Part shown: positions 1 to 9,141 of the stretch, one piece after another
Layout of the letters: each line of letters begins with the position of its first letter
How positions within the stretch are numbered: the first letter of the stretch is position 1
DNA from: Mycobacterium sp.
GTDB taxonomy: Bacteria; Actinomycetota; Actinomycetes; Mycobacteriales; Mycobacteriaceae
Assembly: GCA_011620645.1 (NCBI GenBank)
Contig: WOYS01000064.1
Location: 1-64,000, forward strand
Length of the DNA stretch: 64,000 bases
Direction: 5' to 3'
Program-made: the position numbers and the translations under genes
The notes under the pieces: model-generated
What the model was told of the DNA's origin: nothing
Databases searched by the model: none
The model's input: only the letters and a program-made list of their open reading frames with translations

Positions 1-136
1 TCGATTTTTCCGACCGCAGCCGCCCAGATTATGCCTCTGAGCTGTGCTTATGCGTCGATTACATGTTCGCGACGTTGTCGTGGCGTTGCGACACGCGGTG
101 GTGTTGCGGAGCGGGGAGGGGTGTCTGTCGGGCTGA

Positions 137-727
137 TCAGCGTGTGGCGTTGGGGTCGGCAAGCCGGGCTTCGAGGTCGGCGATTCGCCGGTCTTGGAAG
201 CGCAGGTTGGAGCGGGCGGCGTTGAGGCGTTCGTCGAGGGTGCGGTTGTCGGCGGTGAGCTGGCGGACACGCTGCTTGAGTGTGGTGTTCTCGGTGGTGA
301 TGCGCTGGATCGCGTCCTGGGTCCATTCGGCTTCCAGGTCGCGGATGCGGCCGAGCAGCTCGCCGATCCGTGTCCGCTGGGTCGTGATCTCCTGGCCCGT
401 TGTCTTGAGCGCGTGCTCGGCGTTGAGCGCACGTTCGCGCCAGCTCGCCGCACCGGCGTTGTCCTGCTTGTCTTGGAGGCGGTTTCGTTGGTCGGTGGTC
501 TGCCGGATGGCTTTGGCGACAGCGGTTTTCGCGTCAGGGTTGGTGTAGAGGAAGGTCCGGGACACGTCGGCGCGACGCGCGACCGCGGCAACGGTGACCG
601 GTGTCTTGTCCCGCTGGAGTCGAGTGATCGCCTCGTGTACGCGGTCGAGCGCGGCTTGGGTATCGCGGCGGCGGGCGGCAAGTGCTGCGGCGGTGCGTGG
701 CTGGGGTGGGTCGGTCGTTGTGGTCAC
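137..727 (-). CDS. DUF6262-type small transposition protein (TnpC-like)
   Basis: A 196-aa protein with an Ala/Arg-rich start, a helix-turn-helix-like stretch at about residues 43-62 (VTVAAVARRADVSRTFLY) and a long heptad-rich coiled coil from about 85 to 190. This layout matches DUF6262 proteins, which sit as the third gene of Tn554-like transposons where TnpC assists two tyrosine recombinases. The start overlaps the end of the upstream recombinase gene by 4 bases (ATGA), so the three genes are translationally coupled. The role in orientation or efficiency of transposition is known for Tn554 TnpC and only inferred here. Confidence 0.75.
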   Translation of the reverse strand: MTTTTDPPQPRTAAALAARRRDTQAALDRVHEAITRLQRDKTPVTVAAVARRADVSRTFLYTNPDAKTAVAKAIRQTTDQRNRLQDKQDNAGAASWRERALNAEHALKTTGQEITTQRTRIGELLGRIRDLEAEWTQDAIQRITTENTTLKQRVRQLTADNRTLDERLNAARSNLRFQDRRIADLEARLADPNATR

Positions 728-3345
728 GCGCAGGTCTTCCCGTCGTCAATGTCGTTGGTGTCGTTGGTGTTCCGTCTGGTGTCGGCTTCGGTGAGGTCGC
801 TGGCGCGGAAGGCTGTCGACCAGACGCGGTGGAAGTAGTCCTGGGGTTTGCGCAGGTCCAGGGCGAGGGCTTGGTCGAGCAGCCCGAGCCCGGCCAGGGC
901 TTTCTGCAGTCCGTCGATGGCGCGGGCGGTGGGTTGGAAGTAGCGGTTGAGGTAGTCGGCGGTGGCGTCGTCGGGGGCGCCCTCGGCGAGTTGGCGCCAT
1001 TGTTCGCGTTTGCGCCGCCAGTACAGCAGATCCGCGCCGGAGAGCACGAACCGATCGCAGGTGTGGCAGTCGAGGTTCCACGGGCAAGCGCCGCCGTCGA
1101 CGACCGGCTGGAAGGTGCAAAACCCGCCCTCGGCGGGGGTGGAGCGCCGCGACAGGTCGATCGCCAGCGCCTGGGCCTGCTCGCGGGTCATCGGGGTGAG
1201 CTCGCTGGTGAGCAGCTCGCCCGGGGTGGTCGCCCCGGGCCCGGCGACCCACACCTGCTGCAGGACCTGTTCGAGGTCCGAATTGGACAGGTGCACATAG
1301 TGTTCGGCCATCCGATCACTGACCTGGCCGAGGTAGGTGCGGATATGGGTGAGGCTGGCGCCGGCGCGCAGCAGGTTGGTGGCCAGGGTGTGGCGGGCCT
1401 GATGGGCCACCCATCGGCCGAGGTCCAGTGAGTCCACCCAGGCCTTGAACCGACGGTGAAACCATTGATGGCTGATCGGCATGCTGGCGTCGGGGTTGAG
1501 TCGGGTGGTCGGAAACAGCGCCATCGCCGCGCGTTGGGCGTCGGTGGGGCGGCGCCCGTGAGCGGCGACGAATGCGTCCATGGTCTTGTGTTGGCGTTCG
1601 GCCAGCCGCTCATAGAGGCGTTCGGGGATCCGGATGGCGGCGTCGTAGTTGCCGACCTTGGTTTGGTCGTGCCAGAACATCGGCAGCCCGCCGTATCGGC
1701 CCAGGCAGTCCCACCGGGCACCGATCACCTCGCCGATGCGGCGGCCGGTGAGCACGGTGGCTTCCCACATGTCGCGCAGTCCACGATCGAGCGGGTCGTG
1801 CTCGGCGGCCAGACGCGCGAGATTGTCCGGGTCGGCCAGCGCCCGGGCGACCTCGTCGGTGAACGGGCGGCGCGGGGTTTGGCCGGTTGTCTTGCCCGCG
1901 GCGGGGGCGGCGACGACGAACTCCCGACTCAGGCCGATCCGGTCGGCGGCCCCGTCGTCGGATGCGTCGCGCAGCAGCTTGCGGACCGCGTTGAACACCA
2001 GCGACCGGGTGGTCGTGGTGACGAGGCTGGCCGACCCGTCGGGGCGTTTCATCGCCAGCGACGGCAGGCCGTCGCGTTCGCGGTGACGTTGGTCGGCGAC
2101 GAACCGGCGCAGGTGCTCGCCGTCGAGCAGGCGCGGGTCGTGCCCGCCCTCGGGCGCATCGATGGCCAGGAAGACGCCCAGTTCCGTTGCGGCCCTGCGG
2201 GTTGCGTCGAATACGCCGCCGGTGCGGGGCGGCCGCGGCGACGCCAGCAGCCCGGTCAGGTGATCCCAGAGCAGATCCCGCAGCCAGCGTTGTGGGATGC
2301 CGGTGAGGTCGAAATGGCTGCCCCGGTGCGGAAACCGGATCCCGAAGTGGTCGGTCTCGATGAATCCGGCGTCACGGGTATCGGCGGGCGTGTAGTAGAC
2401 CAGCCGCAGCTCGCGTTGGATCTCCTTGGCGATCGCGCCGGCCATCTGCGGGCAGCCGCTGATGTCGGGCGGCACGCCGACCAGCGAGTCGAGCTCCAGG
2501 TCGCGGCAGGTGGTCACCAGCGAACGGAGCCACCCGAGCTGCCAGCGTTGCGGCCGGGCGCGGCGAGCGTGGACGAACAGTCCCCACTTGATCTCCGCGG
2601 CCACCAGCGGCCGCAGCCCGAGTAGATTGATCCGGCCGCCCCCCGGTGGCGCCGAGGTGGTGGCGCACCAGCGGCGAAACGTCTGCTCGTCGGCGTAGTC
2701 GATCGGCACCGGCTCGCCGAGCCGCTCGTAGCGATTCCACCACCGCACCGGCAGCATCGCCCCGCCCGGGCGCCCGTCACGCGCGTAGCGGGCGTCGTGG
2801 CGCGCGCACAATCCCAGCGGGGCGTGCGCGCGGCTCAGACACACCGCCACCACACAGGTCCCGTATCCGGGCAGCGGGCTCTGACTGTTCAGCCATTCGT
2901 CGAACTGGGCGGCCTCGCCGACCGACTGCTGGTAGCGGAACCAGCGCATCTGGTGCGAGCGACACAACAGCAGCTCCGACTGCGCGATCGGCCGGCCCGG
3001 GCAGATCCGGCACGGGGTGTCCTCGACCCGCACGTACCGCGGTAAACCCGTTGCGGCGGACAGGAACGCGGCCTTGCCGACGCCGCGGACCCGCTCCCGG
3101 CTCCACTGAACCTCGTGCTCCCCGCACAGATCCCCGCTACCCGAGCCCGGCCGCTGGCACCCCTCGACAATGCAGACCCACCGGTAGATCGGATGCTCCG
3201 GCGGGACGTCGATCACGTCCGGCCGGAACATTGCATCAAACGACGGCCCGTCGATCAACGCGGTCAGGATTTCCAGCCGGTCCCGGCCTTCCCGATCTGG
3301 CCGAGACGAACACGACTGCAGCAGTTCCACATGCACGATCGTCAC
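724..3345 (-). CDS. Large tyrosine recombinase, Tn554 TnpB-like
   Basis: An 873-aa site-specific recombinase. The N-terminal third has several Cys/His clusters that look like zinc-binding knuckles (for example DTPCRICPGRP and GLCARHDARYARDG). The catalytic domain lies at about residues 500-700, with the first Arg in TGRRIGEVIGARWD (about 535), the HxxR box in AHQARHTLATNLLRAG (about 648) and the Tyr in DRMAEHYVHLS (about 682). Past the catalytic Tyr is another Cys cluster (GGACPWNLDCHTCDRF). The length exceeds ordinary integrases (350-450 aa) and fits the second recombinase of Tn554-type elements. It overlaps both neighbouring genes by 4 bases. Confidence 0.85.
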   Translation of the reverse strand: MTIVHVELLQSCSSRPDREGRDRLEILTALIDGPSFDAMFRPDVIDVPPEHPIYRWVCIVEGCQRPGSGSGDLCGEHEVQWSRERVRGVGKAAFLSAATGLPRYVRVEDTPCRICPGRPIAQSELLLCRSHQMRWFRYQQSVGEAAQFDEWLNSQSPLPGYGTCVVAVCLSRAHAPLGLCARHDARYARDGRPGGAMLPVRWWNRYERLGEPVPIDYADEQTFRRWCATTSAPPGGGRINLLGLRPLVAAEIKWGLFVHARRARPQRWQLGWLRSLVTTCRDLELDSLVGVPPDISGCPQMAGAIAKEIQRELRLVYYTPADTRDAGFIETDHFGIRFPHRGSHFDLTGIPQRWLRDLLWDHLTGLLASPRPPRTGGVFDATRRAATELGVFLAIDAPEGGHDPRLLDGEHLRRFVADQRHRERDGLPSLAMKRPDGSASLVTTTTRSLVFNAVRKLLRDASDDGAADRIGLSREFVVAAPAAGKTTGQTPRRPFTDEVARALADPDNLARLAAEHDPLDRGLRDMWEATVLTGRRIGEVIGARWDCLGRYGGLPMFWHDQTKVGNYDAAIRIPERLYERLAERQHKTMDAFVAAHGRRPTDAQRAAMALFPTTRLNPDASMPISHQWFHRRFKAWVDSLDLGRWVAHQARHTLATNLLRAGASLTHIRTYLGQVSDRMAEHYVHLSNSDLEQVLQQVWVAGPGATTPGELLTSELTPMTREQAQALAIDLSRRSTPAEGGFCTFQPVVDGGACPWNLDCHTCDRFVLSGADLLYWRRKREQWRQLAEGAPDDATADYLNRYFQPTARAIDGLQKALAGLGLLDQALALDLRKPQDYFHRVWSTAFRASDLTEADTRRNTNDTNDIDDGKTCA

Positions 3346-4523
3346 CGCTGCTCACCCCACACCGTGCGCAACGCGGCGTCGAAAGTCGGGTCGTGCACGT
3401 CGACGTGGCCGTAGACCTCGTCGACCATCGTCGCCGACGCCCAGCCGCCCGCGTCACGCGCGATCACCGTGTTGCCGCCGGCCGCGTCGAGCACCGCCGA
3501 GGTGAACGAATGCCGAAACGCGTGCGGACGCACCAATCCGAGCCCGGCGCGCTGCCCGGCACGGGCGAGCATCCGCCGCGCCGCCACCGGCGCCCACGGC
3601 TGGCCCGCCCGATCGCCGTGCAGCTGCACCAGCAGCATCCCGTGATCAGTTTCGCCGCAGGGGTATTCGGTGGTGATGTAGTCGAAGTAGGTGTGGATCA
3701 TCGCCGGGCTGACCCGTTTGACGAGCCCACCCGTCACGGTGTCGTCATCGACCCGCCAGGGGTGTTTGGTCTTCGCCTCGGCGCGGTTCAGGTTGTCCGG
3801 GCGGTGGCAGACATGCAGGTGCGGGGTGCGGCACTGCCCGCAATTCGCGTCGTCGCGTAGGTGCAGGTCGACCAGGTGCAGCCCGCACAATTCGCCGATC
3901 CGCAGGCCTGCGTCACTCAGCCAGGTCACGGCGAGGCGATCCCGCGCTGACGTCACCGTGGTGAGCAGCGTGTCACGCGCGCCGTCGGGCAGCATCTTCG
4001 GATGCCGCCGCCGTGGGCCGTGCGGCGCCAGCGGGTTCGCCCCCAGCGTCGTCGTGGTGTGGCCGAGGAACCGGCGGCGACGGTCGGCCCGCGACGGTAA
4101 CCGGGCGCTATCAAGCGCCTTGCCGAGCTCCGCGTTCACACCCAGGGCCGCTTGGTGTGCGTAGAAGCCCTTCAAGCAGGAGGCCGTAATGGACAGTGCC
4201 GCAGGCCCGTACGGGCGTTTCCCTTCCCGCCACGGCGCACCGAGCGGCATCCGCACCTCGGCGCCCAGCAGACCCATGTAGCGCTGCAGATCCCGCAGCC
4301 CGACCCGGTCGAGCGCGAGGCACTCGCGGTCCAGCCAGCGCAGGTGATCCACCAGCAGATAGGCGTAGGTGCGCTGGGTGCCCGACCCGTCGTGCTCGCG
4401 CAAGAAGCGGTCCGCCTCCGAATACTCGTTGCCGTCCGGGCACACGATCGTCCACGACCGCCGCCCACTGTCGCGGTCGATCCGCTGCACTCGCATCTCG
4501 CCGAGCAACACTCGCCGCGCCAT
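3342..4523 (-). CDS. Tyrosine recombinase, Tn554 TnpA-like
   Basis: A 393-aa tyrosine recombinase, first gene of the trio. The SAM-like core-binding domain covers about residues 40-160. The catalytic residues are visible as Arg in SDAGLRIGELCGLH (about 206), HxxR in RPHAFRHSFTSAVL (about 336) and Tyr in DEVYGHVDVHDP (about 370). It would cut and rejoin the element ends together with the TnpB-like partner. The ATGA overlap with the next gene shows a single transcript. The noncoding stretch between this start and base 4621 probably contains the right terminus of the element. Confidence 0.85.
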   Translation of the reverse strand: MARRVLLGEMRVQRIDRDSGRRSWTIVCPDGNEYSEADRFLREHDGSGTQRTYAYLLVDHLRWLDRECLALDRVGLRDLQRYMGLLGAEVRMPLGAPWREGKRPYGPAALSITASCLKGFYAHQAALGVNAELGKALDSARLPSRADRRRRFLGHTTTTLGANPLAPHGPRRRHPKMLPDGARDTLLTTVTSARDRLAVTWLSDAGLRIGELCGLHLVDLHLRDDANCGQCRTPHLHVCHRPDNLNRAEAKTKHPWRVDDDTVTGGLVKRVSPAMIHTYFDYITTEYPCGETDHGMLLVQLHGDRAGQPWAPVAARRMLARAGQRAGLGLVRPHAFRHSFTSAVLDAAGGNTVIARDAGGWASATMVDEVYGHVDVHDPTFDAALRTVWGEQR

Positions 4524-4621
4524 ACCCTGCCTCCCGATCCGAACGTGACCGACATTGCGAATCCGGTTGGTAAATAACCACGCGACGAGGCCAAAGTCAC
4601 GTAAGACGAACGGCGTGTACA
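4524..4621. mobile_element. Probable right end of the Tn554-like element
   Basis: These bases separate the first recombinase start from the interrupted AAA ATPase reading frame. A homologous ATPase sequence becomes recognisable from about 4634 onward, so the element boundary should lie near 4600-4635. Tn554-type elements leave no conventional inverted repeats, and none is evident here. The exact junction cannot be fixed without an unoccupied site for comparison. Confidence 0.4.
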
Positions 4622-5065
4622 GGTTTAATCGCGGTCGGTAATATCGACGAAGCTCACCTGCTCGACAACGCGCAGATGGAAGCGATCAGGATGCTCACCA
4701 ATCACGACATGGATTCCGGGGCGCCGTTCGCCGCGCTGCTGGTCGGGCAACCAACCCTGCGGCATCGCCTGCGCCTCGGAGTGCTCGCAGCGCTCGATCA
4801 ACGGATCGCGGTCCGGTATTCGCTGACCGGCATGGAACCCACCGATACCGCGGACTACATCAGCCACCACTGCAAGATTGCCGGACGGGCCGATCCATTG
4901 TTCTCCGATGATGCAGTCACGTTGATCCACAACGCCGCCCGCGGATATCCACGAGCGGTGAACAACCTAGCGGTGCACGCGCTGACCGCAGCGTTCGCCG
5001 CGAAGACCTCGATCGTCGACGAGAAATCCGCCCGCATAGCCGTCACCGAAACCGGCCACGACTGA
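4622..5065 (+). pseudogene. 3' remnant of a transposition-type AAA ATPase (TniB/ExeA-like)
   Basis: The frame reads ...NIDEAHLLDNAQMEAIRML..., a Walker B box, followed by a sensor-like segment (FAALLVGQPTLRHRL), an arginine-finger-like region (ALDQRIAVRYSL) and a lid helix (ARGYPRAVNNLAVHAL). It ends in a stop at 5065. This is the C-terminal half of the AAA ATPases that accompany DDE transposases. The Walker A half is absent, because the reading frame runs into the end of the Tn554-like element. The missing 5' half would be expected to the left of this window. A shortened protein from the ATG at 4676 is possible but would lack both Walker motifs. Confidence 0.7.
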
Positions 5066-5116
5066 ATCACCGATCGTGCGACGTCACCATGCAGAGGACG
5101 CCGTCACCACACCGAC

Positions 5117-5150
5117 GAAGGCCCCATCCGCCACGGCGAATGGGGCCTTC
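5117..5150. terminator. Hairpin between convergent genes
   Basis: Perfect 11-bp arms gaaggccccat and atggggccttc (5117-5127 and 5140-5150) enclose a 12-base loop. The hairpin lies between the ATPase remnant and the 3' end of the minus-strand dcs-like operon, so it could end transcription from both sides. No long U-tract follows, as is usual in actinobacteria. Confidence 0.5.
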
Positions 5151-5324
5151 CTCACATCTGCAGCATCCGCAACCACCGCGACGGCATCGTCTGCATTCTC
5201 AGCGACGGCCAACAGCCAAGCGCCGGGAACGTTCACGCCCATGGGAAGTGCACTGCCGTGCCGGCGCCGACCGGCCAGCCGTCGTTGCCCCGCCGGACCT
5301 GATCTACGACGCTGCCCTGACGTG

Positions 5325-6212
5325 TCACAGACGTTCTGCGATGCACGCTGCAAACCGTTTTCCGCCTGACGTCGAGAACCCCAAACTAAGCGAGGGCTCG
5401 CAAATTTCCATTTCGAGGACCAACGGGTGATTTGGGTCGTCGGTTCGGAGGAGGTCCACCCGGCCGTAGAGCAGCGGTGCATCTAGGCTGAAACGCCGCT
5501 CGACAAGATCGAAGGCCGCTGCTGCAGTGTCGATTTCAGAGTTCGATGGTGCGACCGTCGCTCGCTTGTCCATCGTCGGTTCGTCCACCCGTCCGTCGGC
5601 GTGAAGAAGTGATGCCTTCCGTATCGCGTGGCTAAACTGGCCATCGAAAAACACGAGATCGACTTCTCCGTGGGTATCGACAGAAGGTAGGTAACCCTGC
5701 AGCAGCGTAACCCCGTCTGTCTTTTGGAGTCGTCGATGGTGCTCTAGCAGTTCGGCTGTCTGGGTAGCGGCGAAGCGGCGGACGTGCGACGAGCTGGCAC
5801 CGACGGATGGTTTGAGCACCAAGTCCGCCTCGAAGGTCGTCGAGTCGATCAAGGAACGGAGACCGTGGTGTGTAATTCGATCGGGCACGATCACGGTCGG
5901 TACGATGCCGATGCCAGCTTGTTCGAGATCGAGTAGGTAGCGCTTATCCAGTGACCATAGAGCGGGTTCTGGTGGGTTGTGCACTCGGTCGCGGACTTCC
6001 TGCGATTTCAACCATGTGCTGAAAGCGCCACGCCGGTGCACGTAACTCCACGGAGACCGCAGCACGATGAGGGTGAAGGCGGTCCAGTCGACGTTCGGGT
6101 CATCCCAATACACGACTCGGCAGGCCAGACCCTGGTCATGAAGTGACTCGATCAGGGTATCCATATCGAAATCGTTTGCGCGACTGTCGCTATCCGAAAC
6201 TAGTGCAATCAT
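5325..6212 (-). CDS. dcsG: ATP-grasp ligase, D-cycloserine synthetase-like
   Basis: A 295-aa ATP-grasp protein. Visible features are a Rossmann-like N-terminus, the nucleotide-binding strand VLKPSVGASSSHVRR and the C-terminal metal-binding strand LVLEMEICEPSLSL that is typical of this ATP-grasp subgroup. In Streptomyces lavendulae DcsG closes O-ureido-D-serine to D-cycloserine using ATP. Length and position as the last gene of the operon agree. The assignment rests mainly on context, because every upstream pathway step is encoded next to it. It starts 52 bases after the SDR stop with an AGGAAGGG box upstream. By itself it could be any small-molecule ATP-grasp ligase. Confidence 0.8.
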   Translation of the reverse strand: MIALVSDSDSRANDFDMDTLIESLHDQGLACRVVYWDDPNVDWTAFTLIVLRSPWSYVHRRGAFSTWLKSQEVRDRVHNPPEPALWSLDKRYLLDLEQAGIGIVPTVIVPDRITHHGLRSLIDSTTFEADLVLKPSVGASSSHVRRFAATQTAELLEHHRRLQKTDGVTLLQGYLPSVDTHGEVDLVFFDGQFSHAIRKASLLHADGRVDEPTMDKRATVAPSNSEIDTAAAAFDLVERRFSLDAPLLYGRVDLLRTDDPNHPLVLEMEICEPSLSLGFSTSGGKRFAACIAERL

Positions 6213-6264
6213 GGCGCGGCACTACCCTTCCTAAGGCGAGCGTTTTCGCACCGCTCTGCGGCGC

Positions 6265-6999
6265 TCACCACGGCACCACGTCTCCGTGGTGAAAGAAACC
6301 GCCAGTAGGGCCGTCTGGACCGAGCGTCGCGAGCCGATACGGGGTGTATGAACCTTCGTGGGCGGTGAAGTCGCCGTCCCCGTCGTTCATATCGGTTTTC
6401 GAATAGCCAGGATGAGCGGAATTGACTTTCAGACATGAATCCCGGAACTGATAGGCCAGGTGTACGGTCCAGGAGTTGAGCGCGGTCTTCGAGGCGCTGT
6501 ACGCGGGTAGCGATTTGAAGCTATTCGTGTACGTATAGGAGGAATTGTCTGACTGAGTTGTCAGCGACCCCAGCAGGCTTGACACGTTCACGATCCGCGG
6601 CGCGTCCGCGCACGTCAGCAGAGGCAACATTGCCTTGGTCAGGTCCACGGTGCCGAAAAGGTTGACGCGAAACGTTTGAGTCCAAAGATCAAGGGACTGA
6701 TCTGATGGTGCCGTCCCGTACGGCTCGATCCGCTGTGCGGCGTTATTGACGAGTACGTCTAGAACGCCAAACTCGCGTTCCACACGCTCACTGAACGCTT
6801 TGACACTGTCGGGCTCAGCTATGTCGAGTTGTGCTGGTATCGCCTCCCCGGCGCGCCGGCGGGGAATTCGTTTACAAGCAGCAGCGGCGTCGTCGATGTG
6901 GCGGCCAGTCATGATCACGGTATGTCCGTCAGTGACTAGGCGTTCGGCGGTCGCGAAGCCGATGCCACGGGTTGATCCGGTAACTGCGCAGGTTGCCAT
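6265..6999 (-). CDS. Short-chain dehydrogenase/reductase in the dcs operon
   Basis: A 244-aa SDR. The cofactor-binding GSTRGIG motif is at residues 8-14, VNNAAQ is the NNAG-type motif, and the catalytic set is Ser in VNVSSLLGS and YSASK (Tyr/Lys). An insertion between them (QSDNSSYTYTNSFKSLP) resembles carbonyl-reductase-type SDRs. It lies between the dcsE-like and dcsG-like genes, where canonical pathways need no redox step. It may act on a precursor, modify the product, or be a passenger. An AGGAAG box lies 12 bases before the ATG. Confidence 0.8.
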   Translation of the reverse strand: MATCAVTGSTRGIGFATAERLVTDGHTVIMTGRHIDDAAAACKRIPRRRAGEAIPAQLDIAEPDSVKAFSERVEREFGVLDVLVNNAAQRIEPYGTAPSDQSLDLWTQTFRVNLFGTVDLTKAMLPLLTCADAPRIVNVSSLLGSLTTQSDNSSYTYTNSFKSLPAYSASKTALNSWTVHLAYQFRDSCLKVNSAHPGYSKTDMNDGDGDFTAHEGSYTPYRLATLGPDGPTGGFFHHGDVVPW

Positions 7000-7042
7000 G
7001 GCGTTTGTTACTTCCTAACAAGCTGGGACTTGACGGTGGCGG

Positions 7043-8161
7043 CTATTGCCGCAGGTATTCCGACAGGACGGTGCCGAGTCGGTCGTTCTCGACGAGAAAG
7101 GCGTCGTGACCTAAATCCGATTGGAGTTCGTGGAACTGTGTGTGCACGCCGGCCCCACGTAGTCCGTGCAAGATCTGGCGTTGCTGATGCAGCGGGAACA
7201 GCATGTCACTCGATGTGCCGACGACCAGCGCTCCGTCCGGGATGACGAGGTCGGACAGCGTCGTCTCGACGCTGCTGCGAGAGTGCTCGGTGAGGTCGAA
7301 TTGGTCGAGTGCGTGTGAAAGGGCCAGAAACGAGTTGGCGTCGAAGGTTCGGGCAAATCTGCTGGCTACGTGTTCGATATAGCCTTCGACCTCGAAGGTC
7401 AGCGGCCCGCCCCGCGTGGAGTCGCAGCTGGAGTCAAGTCGATTGCGAGCGAATCGCCGTTCCCATTCCGCGGGGGATCGGTACCACATGAGCGCTACCT
7501 TGCGTGCGTTCTTCATCCCAACGTAGGGGAACCGCTCTTCGGTATAGAAACCGTTGTTGTACTTTGGGTCTGAGCGGACCAGGCTGCGTTGGGTCGAGCG
7601 CAGCGCGAGCGCGTGAGGCAAGGAATGTGCTGCGCCGGAAATGTTCACGTGGCGTCGCGCCAATCCCGGGTGGCGGGCCAATAGCGACAGGGCGACCATG
7701 CCTCCCATCGACGTGCCAACGAGGGTGTTGATCGTCTCGATACCGAGATTGCGAAGCCCTAAGAAAATCGCGTCGGCGATGTCTTCGACTGAGATGACGG
7801 GAAATCGTCCCGCGTACGGTCGGCCATCGCCGGGGTCGGTACTGGTGGGGCCGGTCGACCCGCGGCAACTGCCGAGGTAGTTGAAGCACAGCACATACCA
7901 ACGTGAGGTATCGATTGCCCGCTCGGGGCCGATCATGGGTTCCCACCAGCCTGGGGTGGGGTCGGCCGCGCTGGAGCTGGCGTGCGCCCCCGTGGACAGG
8001 CCGGTGAGCACGACGACGATGTTGCTGCCGTCGGTGGCCGGCGTCCCCCATGACTCGTAGACCAGGACCGCGTCGGTGAGCCGTCCGCCCCGGTGCAGCG
8101 GCAATGTGGGTCCCAGGTCGCAAGTTCCCTTGTTGCGCAACAGGTCTATCGTGGCGGTCAC
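7043..8161 (-). CDS. dcsE: Homoserine O-acetyltransferase-fold enzyme, L-serine O-acetyltransferase (DcsE-like)
   Basis: A 372-aa alpha/beta hydrolase of the MetX family. The family signature NYLGSCRGSTGP is at about 94-105. The triad is Ser151 in VGTSMGGM, Asp319 in TSSDMLFP and His352 in LGHDAFL. In D-cycloserine producers the DcsE paralogue acetylates L-serine rather than homoserine, giving the O-acetyl-L-serine used by DcsD. It overlaps the dcsD-like stop by 4 bases (ATGA). The alternative, a true methionine-pathway MetX, is less likely because no met genes accompany it and all other dcs steps do. Confidence 0.82.
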   Translation of the reverse strand: MTATIDLLRNKGTCDLGPTLPLHRGGRLTDAVLVYESWGTPATDGSNIVVVLTGLSTGAHASSSAADPTPGWWEPMIGPERAIDTSRWYVLCFNYLGSCRGSTGPTSTDPGDGRPYAGRFPVISVEDIADAIFLGLRNLGIETINTLVGTSMGGMVALSLLARHPGLARRHVNISGAAHSLPHALALRSTQRSLVRSDPKYNNGFYTEERFPYVGMKNARKVALMWYRSPAEWERRFARNRLDSSCDSTRGGPLTFEVEGYIEHVASRFARTFDANSFLALSHALDQFDLTEHSRSSVETTLSDLVIPDGALVVGTSSDMLFPLHQQRQILHGLRGAGVHTQFHELQSDLGHDAFLVENDRLGTVLSEYLRQ

Positions 8162-9141
8162 GATTTCAGCTCATGCAGTAGCGGCTCCTGGGTGGCAAGC
8201 CATTCGTCGTCGGATTCTTCGGGCAGTCCCTCCATGAGGAACGTCGAAAGGTACCGTTCGCCGGTGTCGGGTGCGATCGCGAGAATGGTTGTGCCAGGTG
8301 GGGACTGACGGGCTACACGCAGGGCCACTGCCGCGGTGGCGCCGGCTGAAATGCCGACGAAGATGCCTTCTTGGCGGGCGAGTTCGCGGGCGGTGTCGCG
8401 GCCCTCGACCTCCGAGACGGTGACGAGCTCGTCGATGACGTCGTGTTCGAGCAGCGGGGGTACGAAATTCGGCGCCCAGCCCTGGATTTTGTGGACGCTC
8501 CAGGGGCGGCCGGAGACCACTGCTGCGTTCTCCGGCTCAGCAGCGACGATGCGTACGTCTGGCCGCGCCGTGCGAAGCATTCGTCCTACGCCGCTGATGG
8601 TGCCGCTGGTGCCGAACCCGGTGACGAAGTAGTCGAGGCGTCTCCCGGCAAAATCCGCCAGGATCTCAGATGCGGTGGTTTCCCGGTGATAGGCGGGGTT
8701 GGCGGTGTTGGTGAATTGGTTGGTGCGGAACCAGCCGTACTTTTGGGCCAAGTCGTCGGCGATCTCGTTGCCGCCCTGGGTTCCGAGATGGCCGGGGAAG
8801 AGGATGACCTTGCCGCCGTAGGCGCGGATGAGCTTTCGGCGTTCAACTGAGTAGGTGTCACCCATGACGGCGACGAAGTTGTAGCCACGTGCGGCTGCGA
8901 CCATTGCGAATGCGATCCCGACGTTGCCGGATGTGCACTCTACGAGGGTGTCCCCTGGAGTGATGAGGCCGCGTTTCTCCGCGTCGAGCACGACGGCGAG
9001 GGCGAGCCGGTCCTTTACTGAGCCGCCTGGGTTGAACGATTCGAGTTTGAGGTAGACGTCTGAGGTGGGTGGGTTGAGCGCATTGAGCCGAACGATCGGT
9101 GTGCGCCCGATTAGGTCCAATATATTGTTGTGCAGTGTCAT
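8158..9141 (-). CDS. dcsD: Cysteine synthase-fold enzyme, O-ureido-L-serine synthase (DcsD-like)
   Basis: A 327-aa fold-type II PLP enzyme. PLP lysine is K43 in NPGGSVKDR, the substrate loop is TSGN (70-73), the phosphate loop is GTSGT (177-181), and GISAGA is the C-terminal Ser region. In the cycloserine pathway DcsD condenses O-acetyl-L-serine with hydroxyurea. The start at 9141 was chosen because it gives the conserved family N-terminus (NILDLIGRTPIVRLN) and an ATGA overlap with the racemase gene; the frame stays open further upstream. It could act as ordinary cysteine synthase, but the operon argues for the hydroxyurea reaction. Confidence 0.85.
   Translation of the reverse strand: MTLHNNILDLIGRTPIVRLNALNPPTSDVYLKLESFNPGGSVKDRLALAVVLDAEKRGLITPGDTLVECTSGNVGIAFAMVAAARGYNFVAVMGDTYSVERRKLIRAYGGKVILFPGHLGTQGGNEIADDLAQKYGWFRTNQFTNTANPAYHRETTASEILADFAGRRLDYFVTGFGTSGTISGVGRMLRTARPDVRIVAAEPENAAVVSGRPWSVHKIQGWAPNFVPPLLEHDVIDELVTVSEVEGRDTARELARQEGIFVGISAGATAAVALRVARQSPPGTTILAIAPDTGERYLSTFLMEGLPEESDDEWLATQEPLLHELKS

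Noticed and set aside
5084..5239. Short minus-strand ORF (MGVNVPGAWLLAVAENADDA...) after the dcsG-like gene
   Set aside because: It runs through the hairpin at 5117-5150, has no ribosome site and no family resemblance; the hairpin is the simpler explanation.
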